6,134 bases of DNA from Treponema sp. (GTDB taxonomy: Bacteria; Spirochaetota; Spirochaetia; Treponematales; Breznakiellaceae): contig JAITEW010000199.1 of NCBI GenBank assembly GCA_031281855.1, positions 1 through 6,134 of the forward strand, written 5' to 3'. Position numbers and translations under genes: made by a program. Position 1 is the first letter of the stretch. Each line of letters starts with the position of its first letter. The notes under the pieces were generated by a model that was not told the origin of the DNA, did not search any database, and saw only the letters and a list, made by a program, of their open reading frames with translations. Positions 1 to 5,623 of the stretch are shown here, in pieces.

Positions 1-88
1 CAAGACGGTCTATATCGCCCTGCAATGGCAGAACGAAAAAGGCGATGTAGGCCGCTTCAGCGAACTACAAAGCGCGGTAATCCCGTAA
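1..88 (+). CDS. 3' end of an unidentified gene (partial, cut by left edge)
   Basis: Reading from base 2 gives 28 uninterrupted codons and then TAA at 86-88. The tail reads KTVYIALQWQ, then about ten residues with the Gly-Asp-Val-Gly pattern, then a terminus of SAVIP. The alternating hydrophobic and aromatic residues look like beta strands. The pattern recalls, from memory only, a C-terminal module seen in proteins of gut treponemes and some other anaerobes, whose function I do not know. The domain that would define the protein lies outside the window, so no function is assigned. It converges with the ATPase gene on the other strand, and the two coding ends overlap over 65-88. The frame-1 reading (ATG at 25) is less convincing because it is Arg/Pro/Cys-rich and runs antisense into the ATPase gene. 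Confidence is moderate for a real coding end and low for identity. Confidence 0.6.
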   Translation, partial: KTVYIALQWQNEKGDVGRFSELQSAVIP

Positions 89-931
89 CGGGGTATCCGG
101 AGTTCCCACCGGCAGTCCGGGGACTGCCTTCAATAGTTCCCGGGTGTAGGCGTTTTGGGGGTTGGAATAGATGTCCTCCGCTGTGCCCTGTTCCAGGATT
201 TCGCCTTTCCGCATAACCGCGATTTTGTCGCAAAGGTAGTAAACAAGGCTTAGGTTGTGGGAGATAAAAAGCAGGGAAAGGCCCAGCTTCCGGTTAAGAT
301 CCCTAAGGAGGTTCAGGATCTGGGCGCCTACGGACACGTCCAGGGCGCTTACAGGCTCGTCGGCGATGATGAGTTTCGGCCTGAGCATCAGGGCGCAGCC
401 TATGGACACGCGCTGCTTCTGGCCTGACGACAGTTCCCGGGGTTTGCGTTTTTTATATGACAGGTCTAAGCCTACAAGGTCGAGCATTTCGTCTACCTGT
501 TTTTCCCGTTCCGCTTTGGTTCCGATGGCATGTACCCTAAGGGGTTCTTCCAGGAGCCAGCCTACGCGCATCACCGGGTTAAGAGCCCCCGCGGGGTTCT
601 GGAAAACCGCCTGGACCTTTACGGCCCTGGTTCTGCGCAGGCTGCTCCTCTGGTAACGGGCCGCCCGCATTCCGCCGCTTTTTAAGCCGTCAATAGTGAT
701 TTCGCCTTCATAATCAATCAGGCCGAGTATGCACTTTCCCAGCGTTGTTTTCCCGCACCCTGATTCGCCTACGAGGCCGAAGAGTTCCCCTCTGGCTATT
801 TCGAGGCTTACATGGTTAAGGACCTTTTTCTCTTCTTTTTTACCAAAAGCGCCGTAACGGCGGCTTATATAGGCGTTGGAAACGTCCTTTACCGAAAGGA
901 TAGGGGAAGCGTCCAAAGGATACTTACCCAT
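65..931 (-). CDS. Peptide/nickel-type ABC importer, second ATPase subunit (DppF/OppF/NikE-like)
   Basis: This 288-residue cytoplasmic ATPase is the last gene of the importer operon. It should pair with the other ATPase to drive the two permeases. Visible motifs in order are Walker A GESGCGKT (55-62), Q-loop VFQNP with Q111, signature LSSGQ (167-171), Walker B LIIADEP with catalytic Glu192, D-loop SALD (195-198) and switch His225 in FISHNL. The signature has Ser in place of the first Gly of the usual LSGGQ, a mild deviation. The protein ends soon after the conserved 'YTRELLKAVPGLP' segment. It therefore lacks the Cys-rich C-terminal extension found in its partner and in longer OppF proteins, and its size is closer to NikE. 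The ATG at 931 overlaps the preceding gene's stop by 8 nt, and only a weak GAGGCG-like ribosome site is present. I see no terminator between its stop and the left edge. Family is near certain; the substrate is unknown. Confidence 0.95.
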   Translation of the reverse strand: MGKYPLDASPILSVKDVSNAYISRRYGAFGKKEEKKVLNHVSLEIARGELFGLVGESGCGKTTLGKCILGLIDYEGEITIDGLKSGGMRAARYQRSSLRRTRAVKVQAVFQNPAGALNPVMRVGWLLEEPLRVHAIGTKAEREKQVDEMLDLVGLDLSYKKRKPRELSSGQKQRVSIGCALMLRPKLIIADEPVSALDVSVGAQILNLLRDLNRKLGLSLLFISHNLSLVYYLCDKIAVMRKGEILEQGTAEDIYSNPQNAYTRELLKAVPGLPVGTPDTPLRDYRAL

Positions 932-1919
932 GGCCAGACGCCTCGGGAATACAGTGAACCTTGTGGTTTTCCCCGGTTATCCGTTCTTCAGGGAAAGCGG
1001 CTTTGCAGGCCGGCGCGGCCCTGCGGCACCTTGGGGCAAAGGGGCAGCCCGGCGGCCTCTTGTCCTCGACAGACGGGACCTTGCCGGGGATGTTTGCCAG
1101 GTCCCGGCCTTTGCTGTTTTTTCCGGGTATAGAGCCTATAAGCCCCCTGGTGTATTCGTGGCCTGGCCGGGAGAATACTTCAGCGGCGTTTCCTTCTTCA
1201 ACGAGCCTCCCGGCGTACATCACCAGTACCCTGTCGCAGAGGCGGCTGATAACGCTGAGATCATGGGACACAAAGAGGATGGATGTCCCGTATTCCGCGT
1301 TTATCCGTTTCATCAGATCGAGAATCTGGGCCTGGACCGTAACATCCAGAGCCGTGGTCGGCTCGTCCGCTATAAGGAGCCTTGGACGGCATATCATTGC
1401 CAGGGCTATCATCACCCGCTGGCACATGCCGCCCGAAAGTCTGTGGGGATAGGCGTCCAGGAGTTTTTCCGGTTCCTCAAGGCCCAGGTCTTCCATAAGG
1501 CCCAGGACCTTGCGCTCGGCGCCGGCTTTGTCCTTTTCGCCGTGGATGTACAGGGACTCGGCGATTTGCCCTCCTATTTTGAGCAGCGGGTTGAGGGAAG
1601 CGTAAGGTTCCTGAAACACCATGGAAATCTCTTTCCCCCTGATTCCGCAAAGCTCTTTTTCGGGAAGCGCGAAGAGATCCTGCCTGCCGCTGGTACGGGA
1701 AAAAAACGCCGAACCGCCTGAAACCTGCACGCCTCCTGAAAGAAGGCCCGGGATGGAAAGGCAGGTAAGGCTTTTGCCGCACCCTGATTCCCCAAGGATG
1801 CCTACGATTTCCCCGGGATAGATGTCAAAGCTGATGTCTTCCACGGCGGTTAACATGGTTTTGTTTCCCTTCCGTATGCCTACGGAAAGGCGCTGTACCG
1901 AAAGCAGGGCCGTTTTCAT
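924..1919 (-). CDS. Peptide/nickel-type ABC importer, first ATPase subunit (DppD/OppD-like)
   Basis: This 331-residue cytoplasmic ATPase has Walker A GESGCGKS (43-50), Q-loop VFQEP with Q103, signature LSGGM (161-165), Walker B LLIADEP with catalytic Glu186, D-loop TALD (189-192) and switch His219. After the nucleotide-binding domain comes the family's C-terminal extension, with 'GCPFAPRC' and four cysteines (292, 298, 305, 323). In solved relatives of OppD/DppD this region holds a 4Fe-4S cluster, so a cluster here is an inference from spacing. The residue after LSGGM is Cys166, where relatives usually have Arg. I placed the start at 1919, not at the upstream in-frame ATG at 2003. The 1919 ATG forms an ATGA overlap with the permease stop and has an AGGGGAA ribosome site about 5 nt upstream, and the extra 28 residues look like Arg/Pro-rich shadow sequence from the permease gene. 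Confidence 0.96.
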   Translation of the reverse strand: MKTALLSVQRLSVGIRKGNKTMLTAVEDISFDIYPGEIVGILGESGCGKSLTCLSIPGLLSGGVQVSGGSAFFSRTSGRQDLFALPEKELCGIRGKEISMVFQEPYASLNPLLKIGGQIAESLYIHGEKDKAGAERKVLGLMEDLGLEEPEKLLDAYPHRLSGGMCQRVMIALAMICRPRLLIADEPTTALDVTVQAQILDLMKRINAEYGTSILFVSHDLSVISRLCDRVLVMYAGRLVEEGNAAEVFSRPGHEYTRGLIGSIPGKNSKGRDLANIPGKVPSVEDKRPPGCPFAPRCRRAAPACKAAFPEERITGENHKVHCIPEASGHG

Positions 1920-2716
1920 TGGTTCCCCTGGCGCAGCCCTTCTCCAAGGTAATGAAACGCGAGGACTGTCAGCATGATCATCGCCCCGGGGGCCAGGGCG
2001 CACCAGGGGGCGTTAAAAAGGTAGTTCTGGGATTCCGAAAGCATCCTGCCCCAACTGGGCACCGGGGGCTGTATGCCCAGGCCCAGGTAGCTCATGGTGC
2101 TTTCCGCAAGTATGGCGTTAGAAAGCCCCAGTACCGACGCCGAAAGAAGGGAAGGGACGAGGTTAGGGAGTATGTGGACAAAGATGATCCTGAGCCGCGA
2201 GGTTCCCAGGATGCGGGCTGCCAGAACGAAGTCCCTGGATTTGTACTGGATTGCGCCGCTCCTCATGATGCGGGTAAAGCTGGGTATGAACAGGACCAAA
2301 AGGGCGATGATAAGGGTAACGTGGCTGTTGCCCAGAAGCGCCGCCATCACCAGCGCCAGGAGTATGCCTGGAAAGGAACTCAGGGCGTCCATAAGGCGCA
2401 TGACGATCTCGTCCCACACGCCTCCGGCAAAACCGGAGATCATCCCCAGCGCCGACCCCGCTGCGGCGCTGCCTGCGACCGTGATGAGCGCCGCAGCGAG
2501 GGTGTATTTGCCGCCCGCCATTATCCGGGTAAAAACATCTCTGCCAAAATTATCGGTCCCCAGAAGATGGGGAAACCCCGGAGGGCTGAAGCGGATTTTG
2601 CTGTCCATGCCGTTGTAGTCGTAAGGCAGGAAAAAGAAGCTGGTAACAATAAGGCTCCCTATAAAGAGGCCCAGGGCAGCGCCTATCCTGAAATTCCCGT
2701 TTTCCAAAAGCCTCAC
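1916..2716 (-). CDS. Peptide/nickel-type ABC importer, second permease (DppC/OppC-like)
   Basis: This 266-residue inner-membrane permease shows an N-terminal membrane helix (about 10-30) and the family motif 'LGTDNFGRDVFTR' (52-64). Five or so further hydrophobic segments lie at about 72-95, 112-128, 133-148, 186-204 and 240-257. The cytoplasmic coupling (EAA) loop at about 162-184 contains LAARILGTSRL and ends in HILPN; it is the docking site for an ATPase subunit. The 'SYLGLGIQPPVPSWGRML' stretch (209-226) is diagnostic for DppC-type permeases. The start is a GTG at 2716, with GGGGAG (2725-2730) 8 nt upstream. Five nucleotides separate it from the first permease's TAG stop. Its TGA stop overlaps the next gene's ATG. 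It is normally sized for a short DppC/NikC protein and shows no damage. Family is certain; substrate is not. Confidence 0.96.
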   Translation of the reverse strand: MRLLENGNFRIGAALGLFIGSLIVTSFFFLPYDYNGMDSKIRFSPPGFPHLLGTDNFGRDVFTRIMAGGKYTLAAALITVAGSAAAGSALGMISGFAGGVWDEIVMRLMDALSSFPGILLALVMAALLGNSHVTLIIALLVLFIPSFTRIMRSGAIQYKSRDFVLAARILGTSRLRIIFVHILPNLVPSLLSASVLGLSNAILAESTMSYLGLGIQPPVPSWGRMLSESQNYLFNAPWCALAPGAMIMLTVLAFHYLGEGLRQGNQ

Positions 2717-2721
2717 TGCGG

Positions 2722-3681
2722 CTACTCCCCGCGGACCCTGGAGTCCGCGATTCTGGGATCGATGATGCTGATAACGATGTCTACCAGGGTGTTGCCCAGG
2801 ATTACCACAAAAGCTATGTAAACCACCAGGGTTTCTATAAGGGGGTAATCCCTGGCAGTGATGGAAGCGATAAGGAGCCTGCCGACGCCGGGTATGGTAA
2901 AAACCTGCTCTATAACGATAGAGCCTGAAAAAACCTCGCCTGTGATCATGCCGAAAAGGGTAACCGCCGGGAGGCTGGCGTTCTTGAGCACATGCCGGAA
3001 CAGGACCCGGTTCCGGTCAAGGCCCTTGCTGCGGGCGGTGCGGACATAGTCGGCTGAATATTCCCTGAAAATCGAGGAACGGAGGAACTTGATAAGGATA
3101 GCCGCGTTAGGCAGCGCTATAGCCAGGGCCGGAAACACAAGGCAGCCCAGAAAGGCGCCGTAATTCTCCCGGTAGTCCGTATAGGCCCCTGGTATAAAGA
3201 GCTTAAAGCTGATGCCGAAAATCCAGATGAGCAGGACTCCAAGGAAAAATCCGGGCATGGAAATGTTCAAAGCCGTAAAGGCGTTCATCAGCCGGTCAAG
3301 GGGCGAGTCTTCTTTTTGTATTCCGGGCAGCGACGCCGGAAGGGCGATTAAAACGATAAATACCAGGGAAAGCAGCGCCAGGTGAAACGTAACAGGCAGC
3401 CGTTCCAGGACCATGGCTGAAATAGCCGAGCCTCTGAAGCGGGTAGAATTGCCCATGTTTCCTGAAAGGAATTTCCCGAGCCATGAAAGGTACTGAACCG
3501 GAAAACTCCGGTCCAGGCCCAGTTCGGCCCTGAAAAGGGCTATTTGTTCCTCTGTGGCGTCCACGTCCAGCGCCAGCAGCGCGGCGTCTCCGGGGATAAG
3601 GCGGAACGCCGCGAAGGTAAGAAGGGAAACCAGAAACAAGGTCAGCAGCGTAATCGCCAGTCTTTTCCCGATATAACCCAT
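2722..3681 (-). CDS. Peptide/nickel-type ABC importer, first permease (DppB/OppB-like)
   Basis: This 319-residue inner-membrane permease opens with the typical DppB helix (about 9-29, ending in FRLIPGD). A roughly 65-residue external loop follows, then hydrophobic segments at about 97-118, 134-156, 176-199, 238-258 and 282-306. The EAA loop (about 213-234) reads VRTARSKGLDRNRVLFRHVL and couples to an ATPase. The conserved 'EQVFTIPGVGRLL' (258-270) and 'RDYPL' (277-281) are classic for the family. It heterodimerises with the other permease to form the channel. The ATG at 3681 lies 7 nt after the binding-protein stop. Its only ribosome-site candidate, GAGGGGG at about 3684-3690, overlaps that stop, which suggests translational coupling. 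The sequence is intact with normal length. Confidence 0.96.
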   Translation of the reverse strand: MGYIGKRLAITLLTLFLVSLLTFAAFRLIPGDAALLALDVDATEEQIALFRAELGLDRSFPVQYLSWLGKFLSGNMGNSTRFRGSAISAMVLERLPVTFHLALLSLVFIVLIALPASLPGIQKEDSPLDRLMNAFTALNISMPGFFLGVLLIWIFGISFKLFIPGAYTDYRENYGAFLGCLVFPALAIALPNAAILIKFLRSSIFREYSADYVRTARSKGLDRNRVLFRHVLKNASLPAVTLFGMITGEVFSGSIVIEQVFTIPGVGRLLIASITARDYPLIETLVVYIAFVVILGNTLVDIVISIIDPRIADSRVRGE

Positions 3682-3688
3682 AGCCCCC

Positions 3689-5224
3689 TCAGTTCGTTTT
3701 GTGGATAACGGAAAAATCGATCACGTTAAGGGGGTAATTCAAGGCCCCTTTGAAGGGTTTTACGAATACCATGAAGGACATAATGTCCTGGATGAACACG
3801 CTGGCCGCTTCGCTGGACAGTATCCGCTGGGCTTCTTTGTACAGCGAATTTCTGCGGCTGTTTTCGGTTTCTTTAAGGGCCTGGCTGTAGACCCGGTCAT
3901 ACTCGGGGTTCTTAAAGTTAATGAGGTTGCCCCCGGCGCTTGAGGTATAGCGGCTAAGGAAGCTCCTTGGCGAAAGGGGGATGGTGGAACCGTCAAACGA
4001 GATGATCGTAGCCTGGTATTTGCGGCCCCTGTAGACCTCGCTCAGCCAGGACGCCCAGTCCACAAGGCGTATCGTCGCGGTAATCCCGATTTTTGAAAGC
4101 TGGTTGACGATTACCTCTGCGGTATTTACATGCATGCTGTAATTTGAAGGCACCGTGATCTCAAGCGGAAACCCTTCGGCGTACCCCGCCTGGGCCAGAA
4201 GCCCCCTGGCAGTGTCGGTATTCAGGGGGTAGGGTTCCGCCAGTGCGGTTTCGTAGACGGCCTTTAAGCCCGGAATAATCGCGCTTCCCGAAGGCTCGCC
4301 GTAGCCGTAAAACGCCGCGTCGATGATTTCATGCACGTCTATGGCGTAGTTCAGGGCTTTGCGCACCAGAATATTGTCCAGAGGTTTAGCCTCGTTGTTC
4401 AGCGCAAGAAGCTGCACCATGTTTGAACGCCCCGGCACTACTTCAAACCTGGACGGATCCAGTTGGTCTATGATGGAACCCGTAACGCTGGCGCCGTCGA
4501 TGTTGCCCCCCTGGAGGCCTATCTGGAGCGAGTCGCTGTCTGCCAGGAACACCAGGGTAACTTTGTCCAGGTACGGCAGTTCAGGCTGCCAGTATTCGCT
4601 GTTCCTGACCATTACCAGGGACTGCTGGGGGGTGTAGCTTTCAATCCTGAAGGGACCGGTGCCTATGGGGTTCTTGTTCCTGTCAACGTTGTTTTTCGGC
4701 ACTATCCCGATAGTAAGATATGGAAGGAAATCGGGGTCCGGGTTCTTCAGGGTAAGGCGCAGTTCCTGTTCGCCGGTTATCTCCACCTTTTCAATATCAG
4801 TGAATCCCGTATATTTTGATTCTATAGCCTTGTTCAGGGTAAACTGCGCGTCTTCGGCTTTTACCGTCGTCCCGTCGTGGAATTTCACCCCTTCTCTGAT
4901 CCTGAACATATACACCAGTCCGTTCTGCTCTATGCTGAAGGATTCGGCCAAAGCAGGCAGAAGGCTGCCGTCCGTATCGGGTTTGACCAGCCCTTCATAC
5001 ACGTTGAAGAGAACGCTCCGGCTGTCGGCGGTATTGGCAGGGTCCAGGGGATCCAGCGTCGAGAGTTCCGACGCCAGCCCGAACCGCAGCTCGCCGCCCC
5101 GTATCTTCTCCCCCAGGGACGCCGGCTCCCGGACCGTTTCCGGGACAGAAGGCGCCGCCTTTTTCCCATTGCAGGACAGAACAATCCCCACGAGCACGAG
5201 CAAGGGGATACTGCTTTTCTTCAT
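3689..5224 (-). CDS. ABC importer substrate-binding lipoprotein, family 5 (DppA/OppA-like)
   Basis: This 511-residue lipoprotein should capture substrate outside the inner membrane and deliver it to the permease pair. An N-terminal MKKSS is followed by a hydrophobic core (6-16) and the lipobox VLSC, with Cys18 as the likely lipid-modified residue. The -2 and -3 positions (Leu, Val) are looser than the classic LAGC, as is tolerated in spirochaetes. Family-5 landmarks are GGELRFGL (43-50), 'LDP' (57-59), the 'EGVKFHDGT' turn (111-119), PIGTGPF (186-192), YWQPELPYLD (211-220), VRKALNYAID (287-296) and LLAQAGY (342-348). I use the ATG at 5224 because AAAGGAG (5233-5239) sits 8 nt upstream and the signal peptide begins there; an ATG at 5263 would add 13 residues in front. 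The usual Trp-x-x-Asp-x-x-Asp-Pro segment near residue 410 is replaced by 'SFDGSTIPLSPRSF', so the ligand may not be a plain dipeptide. Confidence 0.96.
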   Translation of the reverse strand: MKKSSIPLLVLVGIVLSCNGKKAAPSVPETVREPASLGEKIRGGELRFGLASELSTLDPLDPANTADSRSVLFNVYEGLVKPDTDGSLLPALAESFSIEQNGLVYMFRIREGVKFHDGTTVKAEDAQFTLNKAIESKYTGFTDIEKVEITGEQELRLTLKNPDPDFLPYLTIGIVPKNNVDRNKNPIGTGPFRIESYTPQQSLVMVRNSEYWQPELPYLDKVTLVFLADSDSLQIGLQGGNIDGASVTGSIIDQLDPSRFEVVPGRSNMVQLLALNNEAKPLDNILVRKALNYAIDVHEIIDAAFYGYGEPSGSAIIPGLKAVYETALAEPYPLNTDTARGLLAQAGYAEGFPLEITVPSNYSMHVNTAEVIVNQLSKIGITATIRLVDWASWLSEVYRGRKYQATIISFDGSTIPLSPRSFLSRYTSSAGGNLINFKNPEYDRVYSQALKETENSRRNSLYKEAQRILSSEAASVFIQDIMSFMVFVKPFKGALNYPLNVIDFSVIHKTN

Positions 5225-5232
5225 AATAACAA

Positions 5233-5239
5233 CTCCTTT
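5233..5239 (-). promoter_or_regulatory. Ribosome binding site of the substrate-binding protein
   Basis: On the minus strand AAAGGAG lies 8 nt before the ATG at 5224. It is the strongest Shine-Dalgarno match in the operon, which fits the high expression usual for a binding protein. It decides the start at 5224 over the in-frame ATG at 5263. Confidence 0.85.
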
Positions 5240-5274
5240 GAGATCCTTAACCGGAATAAGCATTACTGCATCTC

Positions 5275-5303
5275 ATTATAGCTTTCCGGCGGTCCTCCTT
5301 CAA
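5275..5303 (-). promoter_or_regulatory. Predicted sigma70-type promoter of the importer operon
   Basis: On the minus strand there is a -35 TTGAAG (5298-5303), a 17-nt spacer and a perfect -10 TATAAT (5275-5280). Transcription would start near 5268 and leave a leader of about 44 nt before the ATG at 5224. Given the short junctions and overlaps, this promoter probably serves all five genes. I found no comparable promoter inside the operon, although internal ones cannot be excluded by eye. Confidence 0.75.
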
Positions 5304-5319
5304 TGCCATAAGCCGTGTA

Positions 5320-5329
5320 TAGTATACTA
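5320..5329. promoter_or_regulatory. Perfect 10-bp palindrome TAGTATACTA, possible operator
   Basis: The ten bases equal their own reverse complement. The palindrome lies 16 bp upstream of the importer -35 box. Its half-sites (TAGTA/TACTA) also occur in the inverted repeat at the GntR start (TTGTACTA and TAGTACAA). Role as an operator is inference; a palindrome of this kind can arise by chance in AT-rich DNA. Confidence 0.35.
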
Positions 5330-5354
5330 AATATATATAATTAATATATATTTA
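5328..5354. repeat. AT-rich inverted repeat (11-bp arms, 5-nt spacer)
   Basis: Arms 5328-5338 (TAAATATATAT) and 5344-5354 (ATATATATTTA) are exact reverse complements around AATTA. They sit in a nearly pure AT tract (about 5317-5367) in otherwise GC-rich DNA, upstream of the importer promoter. It could act as an UP-type element, a bendable or easily melted site, or a regulator site. Low complexity makes a chance dyad plausible. Confidence 0.5.
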
Positions 5355-5373
5355 ATATGAAATAAACAAGAGT

Positions 5374-5460
5374 GGCTAAACTTGACCCCGATTATGCCCC
5401 GAAGCCCATGGGTTTTCTCCGCTCCCGGTATTTCACGCATACTGCGGGTCAAGTTTAGCC
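5374..5460. repeat. 87-bp element with 15-bp perfect terminal inverted repeats, MITE-like
   Basis: The left end 5374-5388 (GGCTAAACTTGACCC) is matched exactly by its reverse complement at 5446-5460 (GGGTCAAGTTTAGCC), with 57 bp between. The outer flanks (5369-5373 and 5461-5465) could extend the stem by five pairs in RNA if two G-U pairs are allowed. No transposase fits inside. The longest frame is a 27-codon ORF at 5394-5477 with no ribosome site. The size and exact ends fit a non-autonomous mobile element or the remnant of an insertion sequence. A dispersed palindromic repeat, or a DNA site for a regulator, are alternatives. No clear target duplication is visible; the 'GT' on both sides is too short to count. 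Confidence 0.6.
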
Positions 5461-5493
5461 GTTCTGGGTGGAATTAGCCGAGTAAAACCTCTT

Positions 5494-5550
5494 CCACATA
5501 AAGCGCCAGCCCGGCCCGGGCTGGCGTATTTAATGTGGCGTATGTTTTTT
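5494..5550 (+). terminator. Strong hairpin followed by T6, intrinsic-terminator-like, rightward
   Basis: The core stem is CGCCAGCCC (5504-5512) paired with GGGCTGGCG (5518-5526) around a 5-nt loop. The lower stem continues as CCACAT (5494-5499) with ATGTGG (5533-5538), plus an AAA/TTT segment, with only two single-base bulges. Six Ts follow at 5545-5550, six bases after the stem base. The orientation stops transcripts moving right, yet no rightward gene is visible upstream within the window. It could end a small RNA, block readthrough from the operon region, or be left over from rearrangement. Confidence 0.6.
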
Positions 5551-5573
5551 CTCAGCAAATCCAAAAAATCCGC

Positions 5574-5602
5574 TTAACATATTGTACTAGTTCATTTACT
5601 AT
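5574..5602 (+). promoter_or_regulatory. Predicted promoter of the GntR gene (leaderless transcript)
   Basis: TTAACA (5574-5579, five of six matches to TTGACA), a 17-nt spacer and TACTAT (5597-5602, four of six to TATAAT) place the transcription start at about 5609-5611, on the ATG itself. There is no Shine-Dalgarno sequence before that ATG. An alternative -10, TATCAT at 5600-5605, lacks a well-spaced -35. Confidence 0.5.
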
Positions 5603-5623
5603 CATATTAGATGAATAGTACAA
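5582..5623. promoter_or_regulatory. Large inverted repeat over promoter and start codon, likely GntR operator
   Basis: The outer arms TTGTACTA (5582-5589) and TAGTACAA (5616-5623) are exact reverse complements. With one extra G at 5590 in the left arm, the match extends inward to TTCAT (5591-5595) and ATGAA (5611-5615), so 13 bases match on each side of a 15-nt spacer. The predicted -10 lies in that spacer and the right arm begins at the start codon. Bound protein would block initiation. Autoregulation is known for YtrA-type regulators; assigning this site to this protein is inference. Confidence 0.65.

Larger units (their letters stand above)
5225..5610. other. Divergent intergenic region (386 nt) between importer operon and GntR gene
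   Basis: No convincing gene lies here. It contains, from left to right: the importer ribosome site and promoter (5233-5303, minus), a perfect TAGTATACTA palindrome and an AT-rich dyad (5320-5354), an 87-bp element with 15-bp inverted ends (5374-5460), a hairpin plus T-run (5494-5550, plus orientation), and the GntR promoter and inverted repeat (5574-5623). At 386 nt it is long compared with the 5-8 nt junctions within the operon, so it is probably regulatory and partly inserted DNA. Confidence 0.8.

Noticed and set aside
111..128. An 8-bp inverted repeat (GGCAGTCC / GGACTGCC) as a terminator for the left-edge gene.
   Set aside because: The loop is only 2-4 nt, no T-run follows on either strand, and it lies inside conserved ATPase coding sequence.
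876..1721. A 281-codon plus-strand open frame opposite the first ATPase.
   Set aside because: The minus strand carries Walker A, signature and Walker B motifs in the correct order. The plus frame has no family features or ribosome site and starts inside the second ATPase gene.
1920..2003. A longer N-terminus for the first ATPase from an ATG at 2003.
   Set aside because: The extra residues are Arg/Pro-rich and overlap the permease gene by about 88 nt. The ATG at 1919 has a ribosome site and the typical ATGA overlap, and begins where the family begins.
1919..2821. A 300-codon plus-strand open frame opposite the second permease.
   Set aside because: It is highly charged, rich in Arg, Lys and Gly, and has no recognisable domain. 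The minus strand here encodes clear permease motifs (LGTDNFGRD, EAA loop), so this frame is a by-product of GC-rich coding DNA.
5394..5477. A 27-codon open frame starting inside the inverted-repeat element.
   Set aside because: No ribosome site is present, it is too short to judge, and it runs through the right terminal repeat. It is likely chance.
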